DNA of 64,000 nucleotides. Origin: JACKAQ01 sp965227145. GTDB taxonomy: Bacteria > Calditrichota > Calditrichia > RBG-13-44-9 > J075. Below are positions 9,333 to 18,370 of the stretch, piece after piece; within the stretch, counting starts at the first letter, position 1; every line of letters starts with the position of its first letter. Under the pieces are notes generated by a model. It searched no databases. It was not told the DNA's origin and worked only from the letters and a program-made list of their open reading frames with translations. Made by a program: the position numbers and the translations under genes. The stretch covers positions 3,534,001 through 3,598,000 of the forward strand of contig OZ245730.1 of NCBI GenBank assembly GCA_965227145.1. The letters run 5' to 3'.

Positions 9333-10130
9333 TTACTCCCGATTTTTCTGCAGAAAACGAACCACAGACTGAATCATTTTTCGCGGGAAAAAGCGATAGG
9401 ATTGTGCAAACAACCGGTTCATCAAACCGGTGACGATCACCGTTTTGCCGCGCTGCATTTTGGCGAATCCGATTTTCGCAACCGACGCCGAAGACATCAT
9501 GCCCAGTTGCGTAAGCAACGGCTTTTTGAATCCCGCACGCTCCTGAAATTTCGATGCTGTGGGTCCCGGACAAAGCGCGCAAACCGTCACGCCGGTGCCT
9601 TTGGCTTCCATTGCAATTGCCTCCGTCAAATGGAGCACAAACGCTTTGCTGGCGTAATACGTTGCCATCATCGGACCCGGCTGAAAAGCAGCAGTTGATG
9701 CAACGTTCATAATTTTACCGCTGCCCCGCGCCACCATTTGCCCGAGATAAAAATAGCACAGCGCGGTCATTTCAACGATATTTAATCGAATCATATTGAG
9801 TTGGCTGTCCAGCGAAATTTTATCAAACCTGCCAATTATCCCGTATCCGGCATTATTGATCAACTCATCCACCACAATTTCATGCTTTTCGGTCAGCTCG
9901 AACAGTTTTTTTGCGGCGCCCGGTTCCGATAAATCCATCCGGATGATTGCGACCGGCACGCCAAATTCTTCTTCCAACTCGCGTTTCCGGGATTTCAACC
10001 GTTCTTCGTTGCGGGCAACCAGCACCAGTTCGTACGCTTCCTTTGCATAAATTCTGCTCAATTCGTAACCGATACCTTCTGTCGCGCCGGTGATCAGCAC
10101 TGTCGGCGCTGCGGATGATTTGTCTGCCAT
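9333..10130 (-). CDS. Short-chain dehydrogenase/reductase
   Basis: A classical SDR of about 265 residues. The NAD(P)-binding turn is LITGATEGIGYELSR, then come NNAGYG, the catalytic serine in MNVASTAAFQ and YYASK, which supplies Tyr and Lys. The order and length fit the DltE-like/ketoreductase SDRs that act on carbonyl groups of lipid or aromatic substrates. ATG 10130 is preferred; a GTG at 10136 is also in frame. The gene is divergent from an aldehyde dehydrogenase, and the shared promoter region carries the TTGAACA-N-(C/T)GTTCAA palindrome, which ties it to the fatty-acid regulon. The substrate is inferred, not seen. Confidence 0.85.
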   Translation of the reverse strand: MADKSSAAPTVLITGATEGIGYELSRIYAKEAYELVLVARNEERLKSRKRELEEEFGVPVAIIRMDLSEPGAAKKLFELTEKHEIVVDELINNAGYGIIGRFDKISLDSQLNMIRLNIVEMTALCYFYLGQMVARGSGKIMNVASTAAFQPGPMMATYYASKAFVLHLTEAIAMEAKGTGVTVCALCPGPTASKFQERAGFKKPLLTQLGMMSSASVAKIGFAKMQRGKTVIVTGLMNRLFAQSYRFFPRKMIQSVVRFLQKNRE

Positions 10131-10136
10131 TATCAC

Positions 10137-10454
10137 TTTTTCCGGTGTTTTTCTGATTCGTAATTAAGTTAATTAGTTGTATTCACTGAACTTGAACAGC
10201 GTTCAACATATTGCGAAAATTCACAACTTTAATTGCATATTACTTTTGCATAAATTTTTGATAATGCGTAAATTACACTGCAGGAAATGAATAGCGAAAC
10301 GCTACTGAACACTGCAATTTTTTAGCAAAAATTTTGACGCTGAGCCTGCCAAAATCCGAGACAGTTTTCGCACACACACCATTGGCATTTTCCTGATGCA
10401 GCGTTTAAGTAACACATTTTTTACAAGATATTCAACGATTTAGGAGAATTAACC
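10137..10454. other. Divergent promoter region, SDR and aldehyde dehydrogenase
   Basis: A 318-base AT-rich spacer with no coding content. It holds the operator-like palindrome at 10192-10206. A possible degenerate half-site (TGAACACTGCAA, about 10305) lies nearer the aldehyde dehydrogenase. I cannot place -35/-10 boxes with confidence. Confidence 0.5.
10192..10206. promoter_or_regulatory. Putative TetR operator in the SDR/aldehyde dehydrogenase divergon
   Basis: TTGAACAGCGTTCAA is a 7-1-7 palindrome with one mismatch. It matches the perfect copies in front of the tetR gene (25256-25270, 25289-25303) and the copy before fadN (24598-24612). It lies about 62 bases upstream of the SDR start. Binding is inferred from recurrence and position only. 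Confidence 0.7.
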
Positions 10455-11912
10455 ATGAATTCCCCAACCTTGCAATCGCACCACAGCAAAAAAAACGGTG
10501 CGGAAACCTCGGTGAAAATCCCGGAAATTTTTGAACAGCAGAAAGCGTTTCATCCCCAGATTGCCAAAACAACCGCCAAAGAGCGCATTCAAAAATTAAA
10601 GCGACTGCACGAAGCCATCGAAGCAAATCGCGACGCCATTTACCGCGCGCTGAACGCGGATTTTCGCAAATCCGAAGCAGAAACCGATCTCACGGAAATT
10701 ATGCAGGTTGTCGGGGAAATTCGCTATGCAATCCGCCATCTCAAAAAATGGCTGAAACCGCGCCGGGTTTCGCCAACGTTGGTCGCGCTCACCACACGAA
10801 GCTGGATCCGCTACGAACCGCGCGGTGTTGTGCTGATCATTTCACCGTGGAATTATCCGTTCAATTTGACGCTCGGACCGATCGTTTCCGCGATTGCGGC
10901 GGGCAATTGCATCATGGTAAAACCATCCGAATTTACGCCGCAAACGAATGCGATTGTCCGCAAAATTTTGGCGGAAGTGTTCCCGGAAAACGAAATTGCG
11001 GTGATCGAAGGCGATGCAACGGTTGCCACAGAATTGCTCAAATTGCCGTTTGATCACATTTTTTTCACCGGAAACCCGAATGTCGGGAAAATTGTGATGA
11101 AAGCGGCATCCGAAAACCTCGCCAGCGTTACGCTGGAATTGGGCGGAAAATCGCCGGTGATCATCGACGAAAGTGCCAATATCAACGACGCCGCCAAAAA
11201 AGTGGTTTGGGGCAAATATCTCAACATGGGGCAAACCTGCGTTGCGCCGGATTATGTGCTGGTGAACGGCAAAGTATTTCCGGCATTTATGGAAAAAGTG
11301 CAGCATTACATTGCCAAATTATACGGCGAAACCGAAGCGGATCGCAAAGCGAACGACAGCTATCCGCGGGTGATCAGCCAGCGACATCACGAGCGATTGG
11401 TTGAGTTGATCCGCGACGCCGTTGAAAATGGCGCAACGCTGGCAGCCGGCGGACAGTCTGACGCTGCGGAAAAATACATCTCCCCCACTGTTCTCACGGA
11501 TGTTTCGCCGGATTCACGGGTGATGCAGGAGGAAATTTTCGGTCCCGTTTTACCGATTTTGCGTTTCGATCATCTCGAAGAAGCGACCGCCACAATTGCC
11601 AAATTGGAAAAACCGCTGGCGCTGTATATTTTCAGCCGCAATCGCAAAAACACGGATTATTTTTTGAATCAGACCACCAGCGGCGGCACCTGCATTAACG
11701 ATGTTGCGCTGCAGTTTTCTCACCTCAATTTGCCGTTCGGCGGCGTGAACCACAGCGGTATCGGCAGTTCTCACGGATTTTTCGGATTTAAAGCGTTTTC
11801 ACACGGTCGTGCGGTGCTCAAACATTTTTCAAATACGCCGATCACACTGCTGTTTCCACCCTACACGGGCACTGTGAAAAAATTGATCCGGTTGGTTGAA
11901 AAAGTTCTATAA
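10455..11912 (+). CDS. Aldehyde dehydrogenase, ALDH3/fatty-aldehyde type
   Basis: A 485-residue NAD(P)-dependent aldehyde dehydrogenase, predicted to oxidise an aldehyde to the acid. Visible sites are ISPWNYPFNL (about 129-138), the cofactor-site FFTGNPNVGK, the catalytic glutamate in LELGGKSP (Glu228) and the nucleophile in MGQTCVAPDYV (Cys262). The spacing, the APDYV sequence after the cysteine and the short length are typical of the ALDH3 group, which includes fatty-aldehyde dehydrogenases. The C-terminus is hydrophobic/basic (VKKLIRLVEKVL), as if membrane-associated. AGGAG lies 8 bases before the ATG. It forms a two-gene unit with the SDR 44 bases downstream. Confidence 0.9.
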   Translation: MNSPTLQSHHSKKNGAETSVKIPEIFEQQKAFHPQIAKTTAKERIQKLKRLHEAIEANRDAIYRALNADFRKSEAETDLTEIMQVVGEIRYAIRHLKKWLKPRRVSPTLVALTTRSWIRYEPRGVVLIISPWNYPFNLTLGPIVSAIAAGNCIMVKPSEFTPQTNAIVRKILAEVFPENEIAVIEGDATVATELLKLPFDHIFFTGNPNVGKIVMKAASENLASVTLELGGKSPVIIDESANINDAAKKVVWGKYLNMGQTCVAPDYVLVNGKVFPAFMEKVQHYIAKLYGETEADRKANDSYPRVISQRHHERLVELIRDAVENGATLAAGGQSDAAEKYISPTVLTDVSPDSRVMQEEIFGPVLPILRFDHLEEATATIAKLEKPLALYIFSRNRKNTDYFLNQTTSGGTCINDVALQFSHLNLPFGGVNHSGIGSSHGFFGFKAFSHGRAVLKHFSNTPITLLFPPYTGTVKKLIRLVEKVL

Positions 11913-11956
11913 CCTTATTATATACAATATGTTAAAAATGAAACGGAGCGGGTGAA

Positions 11957-12772
11957 ATGTCTGATTTTAACCAACGGAACGTGCTGATCACCGGCGCAGC
12001 CAGCGGCATCGGAAAACTGATGGCCGAGAAATCGGCGGCGTTAGGTGCGAACCTTATTTTGTGGGATGTAAACGCCAAAGGATTGGATCAAACTGCCGCA
12101 GAATTGCGCAACACCGGCGCAAAAGTAACCACGTATGTCTGCAATTTGACGGATCGCGCAGCCATTGCCGAAACCGGAAAACGGGTGCTCAGCGAATGCG
12201 GCCCGGTGGATATTTTGATCAACAACGCCGGTATTGTGTCCGGAAAAGTGCTCACCGAAATTTCCGATGAAGAAATCGAGCGCACCTTTCAGGTGAACAC
12301 TTTGGCGCTGTTTTGGACGAGCCGGGCATTTTTGCCGGAAATGATGCGCCGGAAAAGCGGACATATCGTGACCATTGCGTCTGCCGGCGGGATTGTCGGT
12401 ACATCCAAAATGGTGGACTATTGCAGCAGCAAATTTGCCGCGATCGGATTTGACGAATCGTTGCGACTGGAATTGAAACGGCTGAAATCGCCGGTACGGA
12501 CGACCGTTATTTGCCCGTTTTACATCGACACGGGCATGTTTGCGGGCGTAAAAACGCGCTTTCCGTGGATTCTGCCGATCCTCAAACCGGAATATGCCGC
12601 AAAACGGATTATCGGCGCCATTCGCGGCAACCGGCGGCGATTGGTGATGCCGCGATTTGTCATGTCCGCATACATGGTTCGGGTGTTGCCACTGAGCGTT
12701 TTTGATGCGGTGATCAGCTTTTTCGGCATCAACAAAACGATGGACGAATTTACCGGACGAACCGGGCATTAA
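11957..12772 (+). CDS. Short-chain dehydrogenase, retinol/17-beta-HSD11-like
   Basis: A 271-residue SDR. It shows LITGAASGIGKLMAE, an acidic residue after strand 2 (LWDVNA, which favours NAD over NADP), NNAGIVSGK, the catalytic serine region TIASAGGIVG and YCSSK. The C-terminal part (PFYIDTGMFAGVKTRFPWILPILKPEYAAK) resembles membrane-associated SDRs acting on long-chain alcohols, retinol and sterols. Placed directly after the aldehyde dehydrogenase, a role as long-chain alcohol/aldehyde oxidoreductase feeding that enzyme is a reasonable inference. GGAG lies before the ATG. Confidence 0.85.
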   Translation: MSDFNQRNVLITGAASGIGKLMAEKSAALGANLILWDVNAKGLDQTAAELRNTGAKVTTYVCNLTDRAAIAETGKRVLSECGPVDILINNAGIVSGKVLTEISDEEIERTFQVNTLALFWTSRAFLPEMMRRKSGHIVTIASAGGIVGTSKMVDYCSSKFAAIGFDESLRLELKRLKSPVRTTVICPFYIDTGMFAGVKTRFPWILPILKPEYAAKRIIGAIRGNRRRLVMPRFVMSAYMVRVLPLSVFDAVISFFGINKTMDEFTGRTGH

Positions 12773-12776
12773 TTAC

Positions 12777-12812
12777 AAAAGGCACCTTTTTGAAAAACGG
12801 TGCCTTTTTTTT
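12777..12812 (+). terminator. Intrinsic terminator after the aldehyde dehydrogenase/SDR unit
   Basis: AAAAGGCACC (12777-12786) pairs with GGTGCCTTTT (12799-12808), and the T-run continues to 12812. The loop can pair internally as well. It lies just after the SDR stop and before the convergent reductase-like gene. Confidence 0.85.
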
Positions 12813-12875
12813 AAACCGAACTAATTTTCTATTTCAGAACGGTCGAAACCGTTCCCTACCACAAAAAATGCGGCT

Positions 12876-15077
12876 TTATTTTGCGCCTTTTTTGCCTTTT
12901 CGCTTGCCCAACAAATACGCTGCCGTTCCGATAGCCAGCGCAGCGCCAACGGTTTTGGCGACACCGTTTCCGCTGGATGATTGCACGCCTTTAGCCATCA
13001 CCGGAATACGCGCCAGTTTTTCGCCGGCATCCTTCTGAAACGCCCGGAATTTTTCCTGATTTTCGTGAAATTTGGCAGCCAGCGCCCGTTTTGCGGCAAA
13101 ATCCGCCGGCGTAATCACTTTCCCGAATGAACGTAAATCCGCCAGTTGAAACTGGTGCTTTTTGAACAGGTGATAAATTTCTTTCACCCGTTCCGTGGTG
13201 ATATTTCTGCCCAGCGTATAATCTTCAAAACGCCCTTCCATCGCCAGCAACGCGGTTTCTGCGAGGCATGCGTACGCGGTTCCCGGCGGCAATCCAATAT
13301 CGTATCCGAAATCGATATCGCCGGGGATGCACACTTCCCCGCTTTCGATAACCAGCACATCCGGACGCAGCGCCGCTTCGCGCTCGTTGATATCGGGCGG
13401 ACGCGCCACGTCGCAAATCACCGCACCGGGTTTGCATTTGCTGATGTCGATCACCCGTTGACCGAATGCGGAGGTGGTTGTCACCACCAAATCGCAATCG
13501 CCGAGCAATTCATCCGCCCGGGTTGCGATGGTAACTTTGGCTTTTGGCGTTTCTTTGAGGATGGTTTGTTTGAGATCGATCAACCGTTCCGGCTCGATGG
13601 AAACCAGCACGACATCCAGAATCGCCTGCGCCAACAGCCGCGAACATACCGATCCGATGGAACCGGTTGCGCCGATAATCATCACTTTTCCGCGCGTTAA
13701 ATCGGAGGTGCCCATTTGCACAACAGCCTGTTTGGCTGCTTCCAGTGTTGCCGCAACCGTCAGGCTGTTGCCGCTGGTGATGGCGATATCCGCTTCGTGC
13801 GCAACGGTGATGCCCGCATCGCCAACCACGCTGGTAAACGCGCCCAAACCCATAATCCGGGCACCGAGCCGTTCGGCTATTTTGGCCGCCTGGTTCAGCC
13901 GGTCGTACGTAAAGCGCTCGCCGCGTTTCATCATTTGGCGGGGCGTCGCACCCAGCGAAATGAGGTGTCCCTCAATTTGCTGCCCGGTTGCCGGCGATTT
14001 TCCACCGGTAATCCGGGAAAGATAGCGGGGCGGCATGTATGCAGAAATGGTTTCAACCAAACCATCCGGCAAGTTGCGCGTCCAGCGGTAACTCGGATGT
14101 TTGTGGATAAACGAAATGTTCAACGGGTGAATCACAAACGCAAACCGGTTGACATTTGCCTCACCCGGCTGCAAATAACGAACGTGCGGCACCCAGCGTA
14201 AATTTGAAAGTAAATCCAGATAAACATCTTCGCTAAACTGTTGTTTTCCATCAGCTTGAACAGCCATTAACGATGCCTCGATAACGGCAGCCGGCCAACG
14301 CCCCAGCGCGCCCGGACCATCCGGTGACGGCATCAGCGTAATCACAATCGCCACATCGCGGCGGCGCAAATCATCGATATCCGCCTCTGTCGCGTAATTG
14401 ACCAGAATGATTTTTCGTTTCAATAATTTGGGAGCGCATTTCCGGATGATCGATACATCGCCGGCGATGATATCATATTTGGCAAAAAGGTCATCGTGAT
14501 CGAGCCGTTTTTGCCCGATGCTCTCGAAATTCAGCCGTTGATAGGGCATATTTTTGAGCCGCTCCAACGTTGGCGCGGCTGCCGTATCCAGCGATAACCG
14601 GCTGCCGACGCCGGGAAAATCCGGCAATCCGAAATACACCAGCGGATCGGCGTAACGCAATTTGCATCCGCGCCGCTCCAAACCAATCGCCATTCCGCTG
14701 TGGTTCAGCCCGGGCGTGAGCAACACCCGTTTCCGGCTGAAAATTCCCGGCTGCGCCCGGTCGGCTAAAATGATGCCCCATTTTTCCAATCCGCCGCGAA
14801 TGGTTGAGCCGTCTGTTACCGGTGTTTTTTTGGCAATGCCCGCCAGCGATTCACCAATATCGTGTGTTTCGCGATATTTGCCAAGTTCCAGCCAAACGGG
14901 AATATTTTCCAACGCGATGGCATCCACCTGCCCGTCATATTCCGCGATTATTTCCCGGGCGCGGTGAACCGCTTGCCGGCACCCTTTGCGAATGTATTGA
15001 ATATTTTTGTTCAGGAATGTTACTGTTTCTGTGGATTCGGTGCTTTCCCAATGCAGGCACAACACTTTTTTCATCAT
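12876..15077 (-). CDS. Acyl-ACP reductase-like protein with extra N-terminal domain
   Basis: A 733-residue protein. Residues about 365-665 follow cyanobacterial long-chain acyl-ACP reductase (AAR) in order: [32 protein letters not shown], the Rossmann motif [10 protein letters not shown] (about 467-476), [16 protein letters not shown] and [13 protein letters not shown]. Cys604 in AYAC aligns with the acyl-carrying cysteine of AAR (MFACFAE). AAR itself is about 340 residues, so residues 1-350 are an extra domain that I do not recognise. The C-terminus ends in a glycine/alanine-rich hydrophobic stretch and a basic tail ([10 protein letters not shown]). Reduction of a long-chain acyl thioester to an aldehyde is inferred. 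The start has GAGGGGA before tandem ATGs. Confidence 0.7.
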   Translation of the reverse strand: MMKKVLCLHWESTESTETVTFLNKNIQYIRKGCRQAVHRAREIIAEYDGQVDAIALENIPVWLELGKYRETHDIGESLAGIAKKTPVTDGSTIRGGLEKWGIILADRAQPGIFSRKRVLLTPGLNHSGMAIGLERRGCKLRYADPLVYFGLPDFPGVGSRLSLDTAAAPTLERLKNMPYQRLNFESIGQKRLDHDDLFAKYDIIAGDVSIIRKCAPKLLKRKIILVNYATEADIDDLRRRDVAIVITLMPSPDGPGALGRWPAAVIEASLMAVQADGKQQFSEDVYLDLLSNLRWVPHVRYLQPGEANVNRFAFVIHPLNISFIHKHPSYRWTRNLPDGLVETISAYMPPRYLSRITGGKSPATGQQIEGHLISLGATPRQMMKRGERFTYDRLNQAAKIAERLGARIMGLGAFTSVVGDAGITVAHEADIAITSGNSLTVAATLEAAKQAVVQMGTSDLTRGKVMIIGATGSIGSVCSRLLAQAILDVVLVSIEPERLIDLKQTILKETPKAKVTIATRADELLGDCDLVVTTTSAFGQRVIDISKCKPGAVICDVARPPDINEREAALRPDVLVIESGEVCIPGDIDFGYDIGLPPGTAYACLAETALLAMEGRFEDYTLGRNITTERVKEIYHLFKKHQFQLADLRSFGKVITPADFAAKRALAAKFHENQEKFRAFQKDAGEKLARIPVMAKGVQSSSGNGVAKTVGAALAIGTAAYLLGKRKGKKGAK

Positions 15078-15086
15078 TTTCCCCTC

Positions 15087-15148
15087 GCGAAAATTGATTT
15101 TCGCCCCATAAATGTGTGTTTGATACTATTTGAAATTAACATTTATGG
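15087..15148 (-). promoter_or_regulatory. Nested inverted repeats upstream of the reductase-like gene
   Basis: Directly upstream of the start are GCGAAAA-TTGA-TTTTCGC (15087-15104) and a 10-bp pair CCATAAATGT (15106-15115) / ACATTTATGG (15139-15148). They could be leader hairpins or an operator. They do not match the TTGAACA palindrome. Confidence 0.35.
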
Positions 15149-15205
15149 AACATCATTACAGCAAAAAAAGAAGATTTTCGGGGAGGCAAATTTGGATTGG
15201 ACAAA

Positions 15206-15235
15206 AAAAATCCCGGCAGAAATACCGGGATTTTT
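15206..15235 (-). terminator. Terminator of the TonB receptor gene
   Basis: AAAAATCCCGG (15206-15216) and CCGGGATTTTT (15225-15235) form an 11-bp stem with an 8-base loop, with an A-run on the left that becomes the U-tract on the minus strand. It lies 25 bases after the receptor stop codon. Confidence 0.85.
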
Positions 15236-15259
15236 CACATCAAAATGGATTGCGAATAT

Positions 15260-18085
15260 TTAGAATGTATAGCCTAAACGAACCATTGCCATGCGACCGA
15301 TTTCCGGTGCACCTACAAACTCGCGATGGAGGTTATCCAATGCGTTGTAAATGTTCAGGTCTGCACGCAAACCATGCATCACATTGTGCAGATCGTAACC
15401 CACATTTACATCCAGCAGGAAGTAATCTTCCACGCCGGGTGTGGTTGTCAGGTCGTCGTTGAACGGTGCCGGGCGTCCGCCGACATACGGACCGGAGGCA
15501 ACCGGGAAGCCTTCAACATATCGGCCGGATGCGCCAAAGCTGAGGCTTTTGGGAATTTGATAGCTGAAACCGCCTTTTCCCTTCAGTTTCGGTGCGTTTA
15601 ATGCCAGCGCCAAATCGGCATTGGCTTCTTCCAGATCTTCATTATTAAAGAAGTTGTCGCTAACTACCGAAACGTTACCGAAGAAGCTCAGTTTTTCGTT
15701 GAAGAGATACTGCATCGTAACGTCAACGCCCCAATACTCAACCTGACCAAAGTTACGGTAGGTGAGCATCAGTTCGGGCACTTGACCGACACCCAGATCA
15801 TTTTCAGCCGGGACGACAATCGCTACCGGTGTTTCTGCTGATGGCAAGCTGCCAGCGGCAAGCCCACCCAGTAAAGCAGCAACTTGTTGAGGAGTGAGGC
15901 CTAACTGAGCCAATGTATTGGCAAGTAGAGTATTGCTGGTGATGCCAGCTGCCATTGCGTTCACCAAATCGGTGGAGAGATTAGGCACCAAAACCATCGG
16001 TGTTTCAACCAGCAACGGGCCGATGAAGTTTTTCTTTTTGGTATAATATGCATCTGCGGCAAACAACAGTTTGTTGCCGAAAATACCTTTGTATCCGAAT
16101 TCGAAGGATTGGGTTTCGGTGTTATCCAACGGTTTTACGTCATCTACATCTTGAACAATCGAAAATTCACCGGTTGTCGGATTTACAATTCCCAACACGC
16201 CATTCGAGAAACCGTTAACCGGCGTAGCTTGCGGGCTAAGCAACGCAACCAACGCGCCAAGGCTCTGTAATGGTAATGACGGGAATCCATTTGCAACCAG
16301 CAATTGCTGGAGTGTTTGTAACGGAATGGCTGCCAAACCGTTATAAACGGTGCCGTAAACGGCATCCAACGGCAAACCGACCGGCTGTGCAGCGCCCAAT
16401 GTTGCCGGGTTCAGGCTGCGGGCAACCAGATCTGAATTAGCAAATGTGCCGTATGCGGAATTGCGCTGCCAGGTGTAGCCATCGCGGGCACCGCGACCGC
16501 GCACGGTGATTAATCCGCCACCAGCAGTTCCGGCAACGATATCCAGATTCAGCGAGTTGTTGCCCGGCAAGGTAACCGCACGGTTGTAAGTTGCACGTAA
16601 CGAATTGGTATTGTTTAATTTAAACACCAACGCAGCACGCGGGGAGAATTCCCATTTTTCGAAAATGTTGTTATAATCACCGCGAGCAGCAAGGGTTAAG
16701 TCCAGTTTGGAGCCCAACTTAAACAGCGATTGCGCATATGCGCCAAGTTCCGTCACTTCATCGCTGCCTTCGTTGCGGCCGTTAATGGTGCCTTCGGTTT
16801 CCGGTGTTGTCTGGTCCAAATCCACACCGACGATGACGTTCATATTATCGTTCAGCAAATCAAAATCATATTGTGCCTGAACGTTTAACTGGGTGCTGTT
16901 ATCAACCACAGCCAAACCGTTGTCATACACAAATGATTTTCCGGCGTTGTTGAAATTTTTGTAAACCTGGGCAAACAATCTGCCCGCCTGCAGACGGCCT
17001 TGCAGATAGGAATAGCCAAAATCTTCTGCACGAACGGTGCCGATACCGGTTTGCACGGTGCCATCCAACGCGGCGTAACCGCCGTTCAATGTAAACGAAA
17101 CTTCGTTGTTGAAACGATATTTCAACAATGCGTTCAGGTTAATTTTTTGATAATCATAATCCCGCGGACGAGCGTTGCCATCCAATTGGATTGCATCGAC
17201 CGGATTGTTGGGATCGAGTTCCCAGTCATCCGCACGGGAATATTGACCGGAAAATTTGTATGCCAGTTTGCCGTTCGCCTGGCTGACACCGGCGGTACGG
17301 AATTGGGTAAACGCCAAATTGCGCTCGCCGCCACCGACAGAAATGGATGTTCCGGGATACTGGAACGGATCTTTAGTGATGTAATGGATAACGCCGGCAT
17401 CCACACCCGGGCCATACAACGCCGAACCGGGACCGCGAACGATTTCCACTTTATCGATATCGACCGTCATATTTGGCATAATGGAGTGAATATTGACGCC
17501 CAACGACGGGACTGCAGCCTGACGGAAATCGGTAAGAATGAAAGCCGCACCGGAAAACGCGTTATTGAATCCGCGGAGAACAACTTCCTGACGGTCAACG
17601 CCGGTTTGAGCCATATCAACGCCTGTTGTATTTCGCAAAATCGCAACGGATGTGGGTGCAATTTCGCCGCGAATTTCGGCTTCGCTAATCACAGAAATAG
17701 AAGCCGGTGCTTCCAGCGATTTTTCCGCACGGCGGGATGCGCTGACCACAACAACATTGCCAAGTTCTACAGCGGCAGTTGCCAGAGAAAAATTCAAACG
17801 GGCGGTTTGCCCCGCAACAACGGTAACACTCAGCGTATCGGATTGATATCCGATAAAATCGGCAGAAACCCTGTAATCACCAGCCGGAACGTTGCGTACT
17901 TCATAATTGCCATCAATGTTACTGGCAGCGCCCATCGTGCTGCCGACCACAATGATATTTACGCCCGGCAACGTTTCCCCGGTTTCCGCATCCATGACAG
18001 TTCCGGCAATCGACCCGTTTTGTGCCGACGCCGAAAGTCCGAAGACAAGCAGCCAACAGATAAGGACTATTAACCCTTTTTTCAT
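15260..18085 (-). CDS. TonB-dependent outer-membrane receptor with carboxypeptidase-like domain
   Basis: A 941-residue outer-membrane receptor from ATG 18085, which has GGAGG 6 bases upstream; the frame is open 18 codons further but without a site. MKKGLIVLICWLLVFGLSASAQ is the signal peptide. Residues about 25-105 form a carboxypeptidase-regulatory-like beta domain (GSIAGTVMDAETGETLPGVN). The plug follows (SVISEAEIRGE, VEIVRGPGSALYG), then a roughly 700-residue barrel ending in aromatic RLGYTF. No SusD partner is encoded next to it, unlike polysaccharide loci. The ligand is unknown; siderophores, vitamins or hydrophobic compounds are all possible. The promoter region contains three TGATA/TATCA palindromes. 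Confidence 0.92.
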   Translation of the reverse strand: MKKGLIVLICWLLVFGLSASAQNGSIAGTVMDAETGETLPGVNIIVVGSTMGAASNIDGNYEVRNVPAGDYRVSADFIGYQSDTLSVTVVAGQTARLNFSLATAAVELGNVVVVSASRRAEKSLEAPASISVISEAEIRGEIAPTSVAILRNTTGVDMAQTGVDRQEVVLRGFNNAFSGAAFILTDFRQAAVPSLGVNIHSIMPNMTVDIDKVEIVRGPGSALYGPGVDAGVIHYITKDPFQYPGTSISVGGGERNLAFTQFRTAGVSQANGKLAYKFSGQYSRADDWELDPNNPVDAIQLDGNARPRDYDYQKINLNALLKYRFNNEVSFTLNGGYAALDGTVQTGIGTVRAEDFGYSYLQGRLQAGRLFAQVYKNFNNAGKSFVYDNGLAVVDNSTQLNVQAQYDFDLLNDNMNVIVGVDLDQTTPETEGTINGRNEGSDEVTELGAYAQSLFKLGSKLDLTLAARGDYNNIFEKWEFSPRAALVFKLNNTNSLRATYNRAVTLPGNNSLNLDIVAGTAGGGLITVRGRGARDGYTWQRNSAYGTFANSDLVARSLNPATLGAAQPVGLPLDAVYGTVYNGLAAIPLQTLQQLLVANGFPSLPLQSLGALVALLSPQATPVNGFSNGVLGIVNPTTGEFSIVQDVDDVKPLDNTETQSFEFGYKGIFGNKLLFAADAYYTKKKNFIGPLLVETPMVLVPNLSTDLVNAMAAGITSNTLLANTLAQLGLTPQQVAALLGGLAAGSLPSAETPVAIVVPAENDLGVGQVPELMLTYRNFGQVEYWGVDVTMQYLFNEKLSFFGNVSVVSDNFFNNEDLEEANADLALALNAPKLKGKGGFSYQIPKSLSFGASGRYVEGFPVASGPYVGGRPAPFNDDLTTTPGVEDYFLLDVNVGYDLHNVMHGLRADLNIYNALDNLHREFVGAPEIGRMAMVRLGYTF

Positions 18086-18184
18086 GTAATCCTCCACGTT
18101 AAGTAGTATAGTTAAGCATAACCAATAAGATGAACTCAAAATTCAACAGGCTTGTCTAACTTTGCAAATATGGACCAAAATCTG

Positions 18185-18285
18185 TATCAAACTTGATATT
18201 TTACCATCATTTAGCGAATTTGTCAAATAAAATCGTTCCCGCGCAGCTATTTTCATGATACATATCATTTTAATAGATGATATCA
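18185..18285 (-). promoter_or_regulatory. Cluster of TATCA palindromes upstream of the TonB receptor
   Basis: Three dyads share a TATCA half: TATCAA-AC-TTGATA (18185-18198), ATGATA-CA-TATCAT (18255-18268) and TGATATCA (18278-18285). The first two are perfect 6-2-6 repeats. Their position 100-200 bases upstream of the receptor start suggests a repressor or activator array, but no regulator is identified. Confidence 0.45.
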
Positions 18286-18310
18286 AACAAGCTCAAACCG
18301 CACCAAAACA

Positions 18311-18346
18311 AAAAAGCCGCAGGTTATAAAACCCCTGCGGCTTTTT
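18311..18346 (-). terminator. Terminator of the fadN-fadA-fadE operon
   Basis: AAAAAGCCGCAGG (18311-18323) pairs with CCTGCGGCTTTTT (18334-18346). On the minus strand the stem is followed by a T-rich run. It sits 25 bases after the stop of the last gene of the operon. Confidence 0.9.
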
Positions 18347-18370
18347 GTTGAGTTGCTGTAATGACTCAGG

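Noticed and set aside
17000..18073. 357-codon plus-strand open frame opposite the TonB receptor
   Set aside because: It is antisense to a clear receptor gene with signal peptide, plug and barrel; no start signal or domain.
15260..18085. Polysaccharide utilisation locus (SusC/SusD type)
   Set aside because: The receptor has a SusC-like carboxypeptidase domain, but there is no SusD lipoprotein and no glycoside hydrolase gene next to it.
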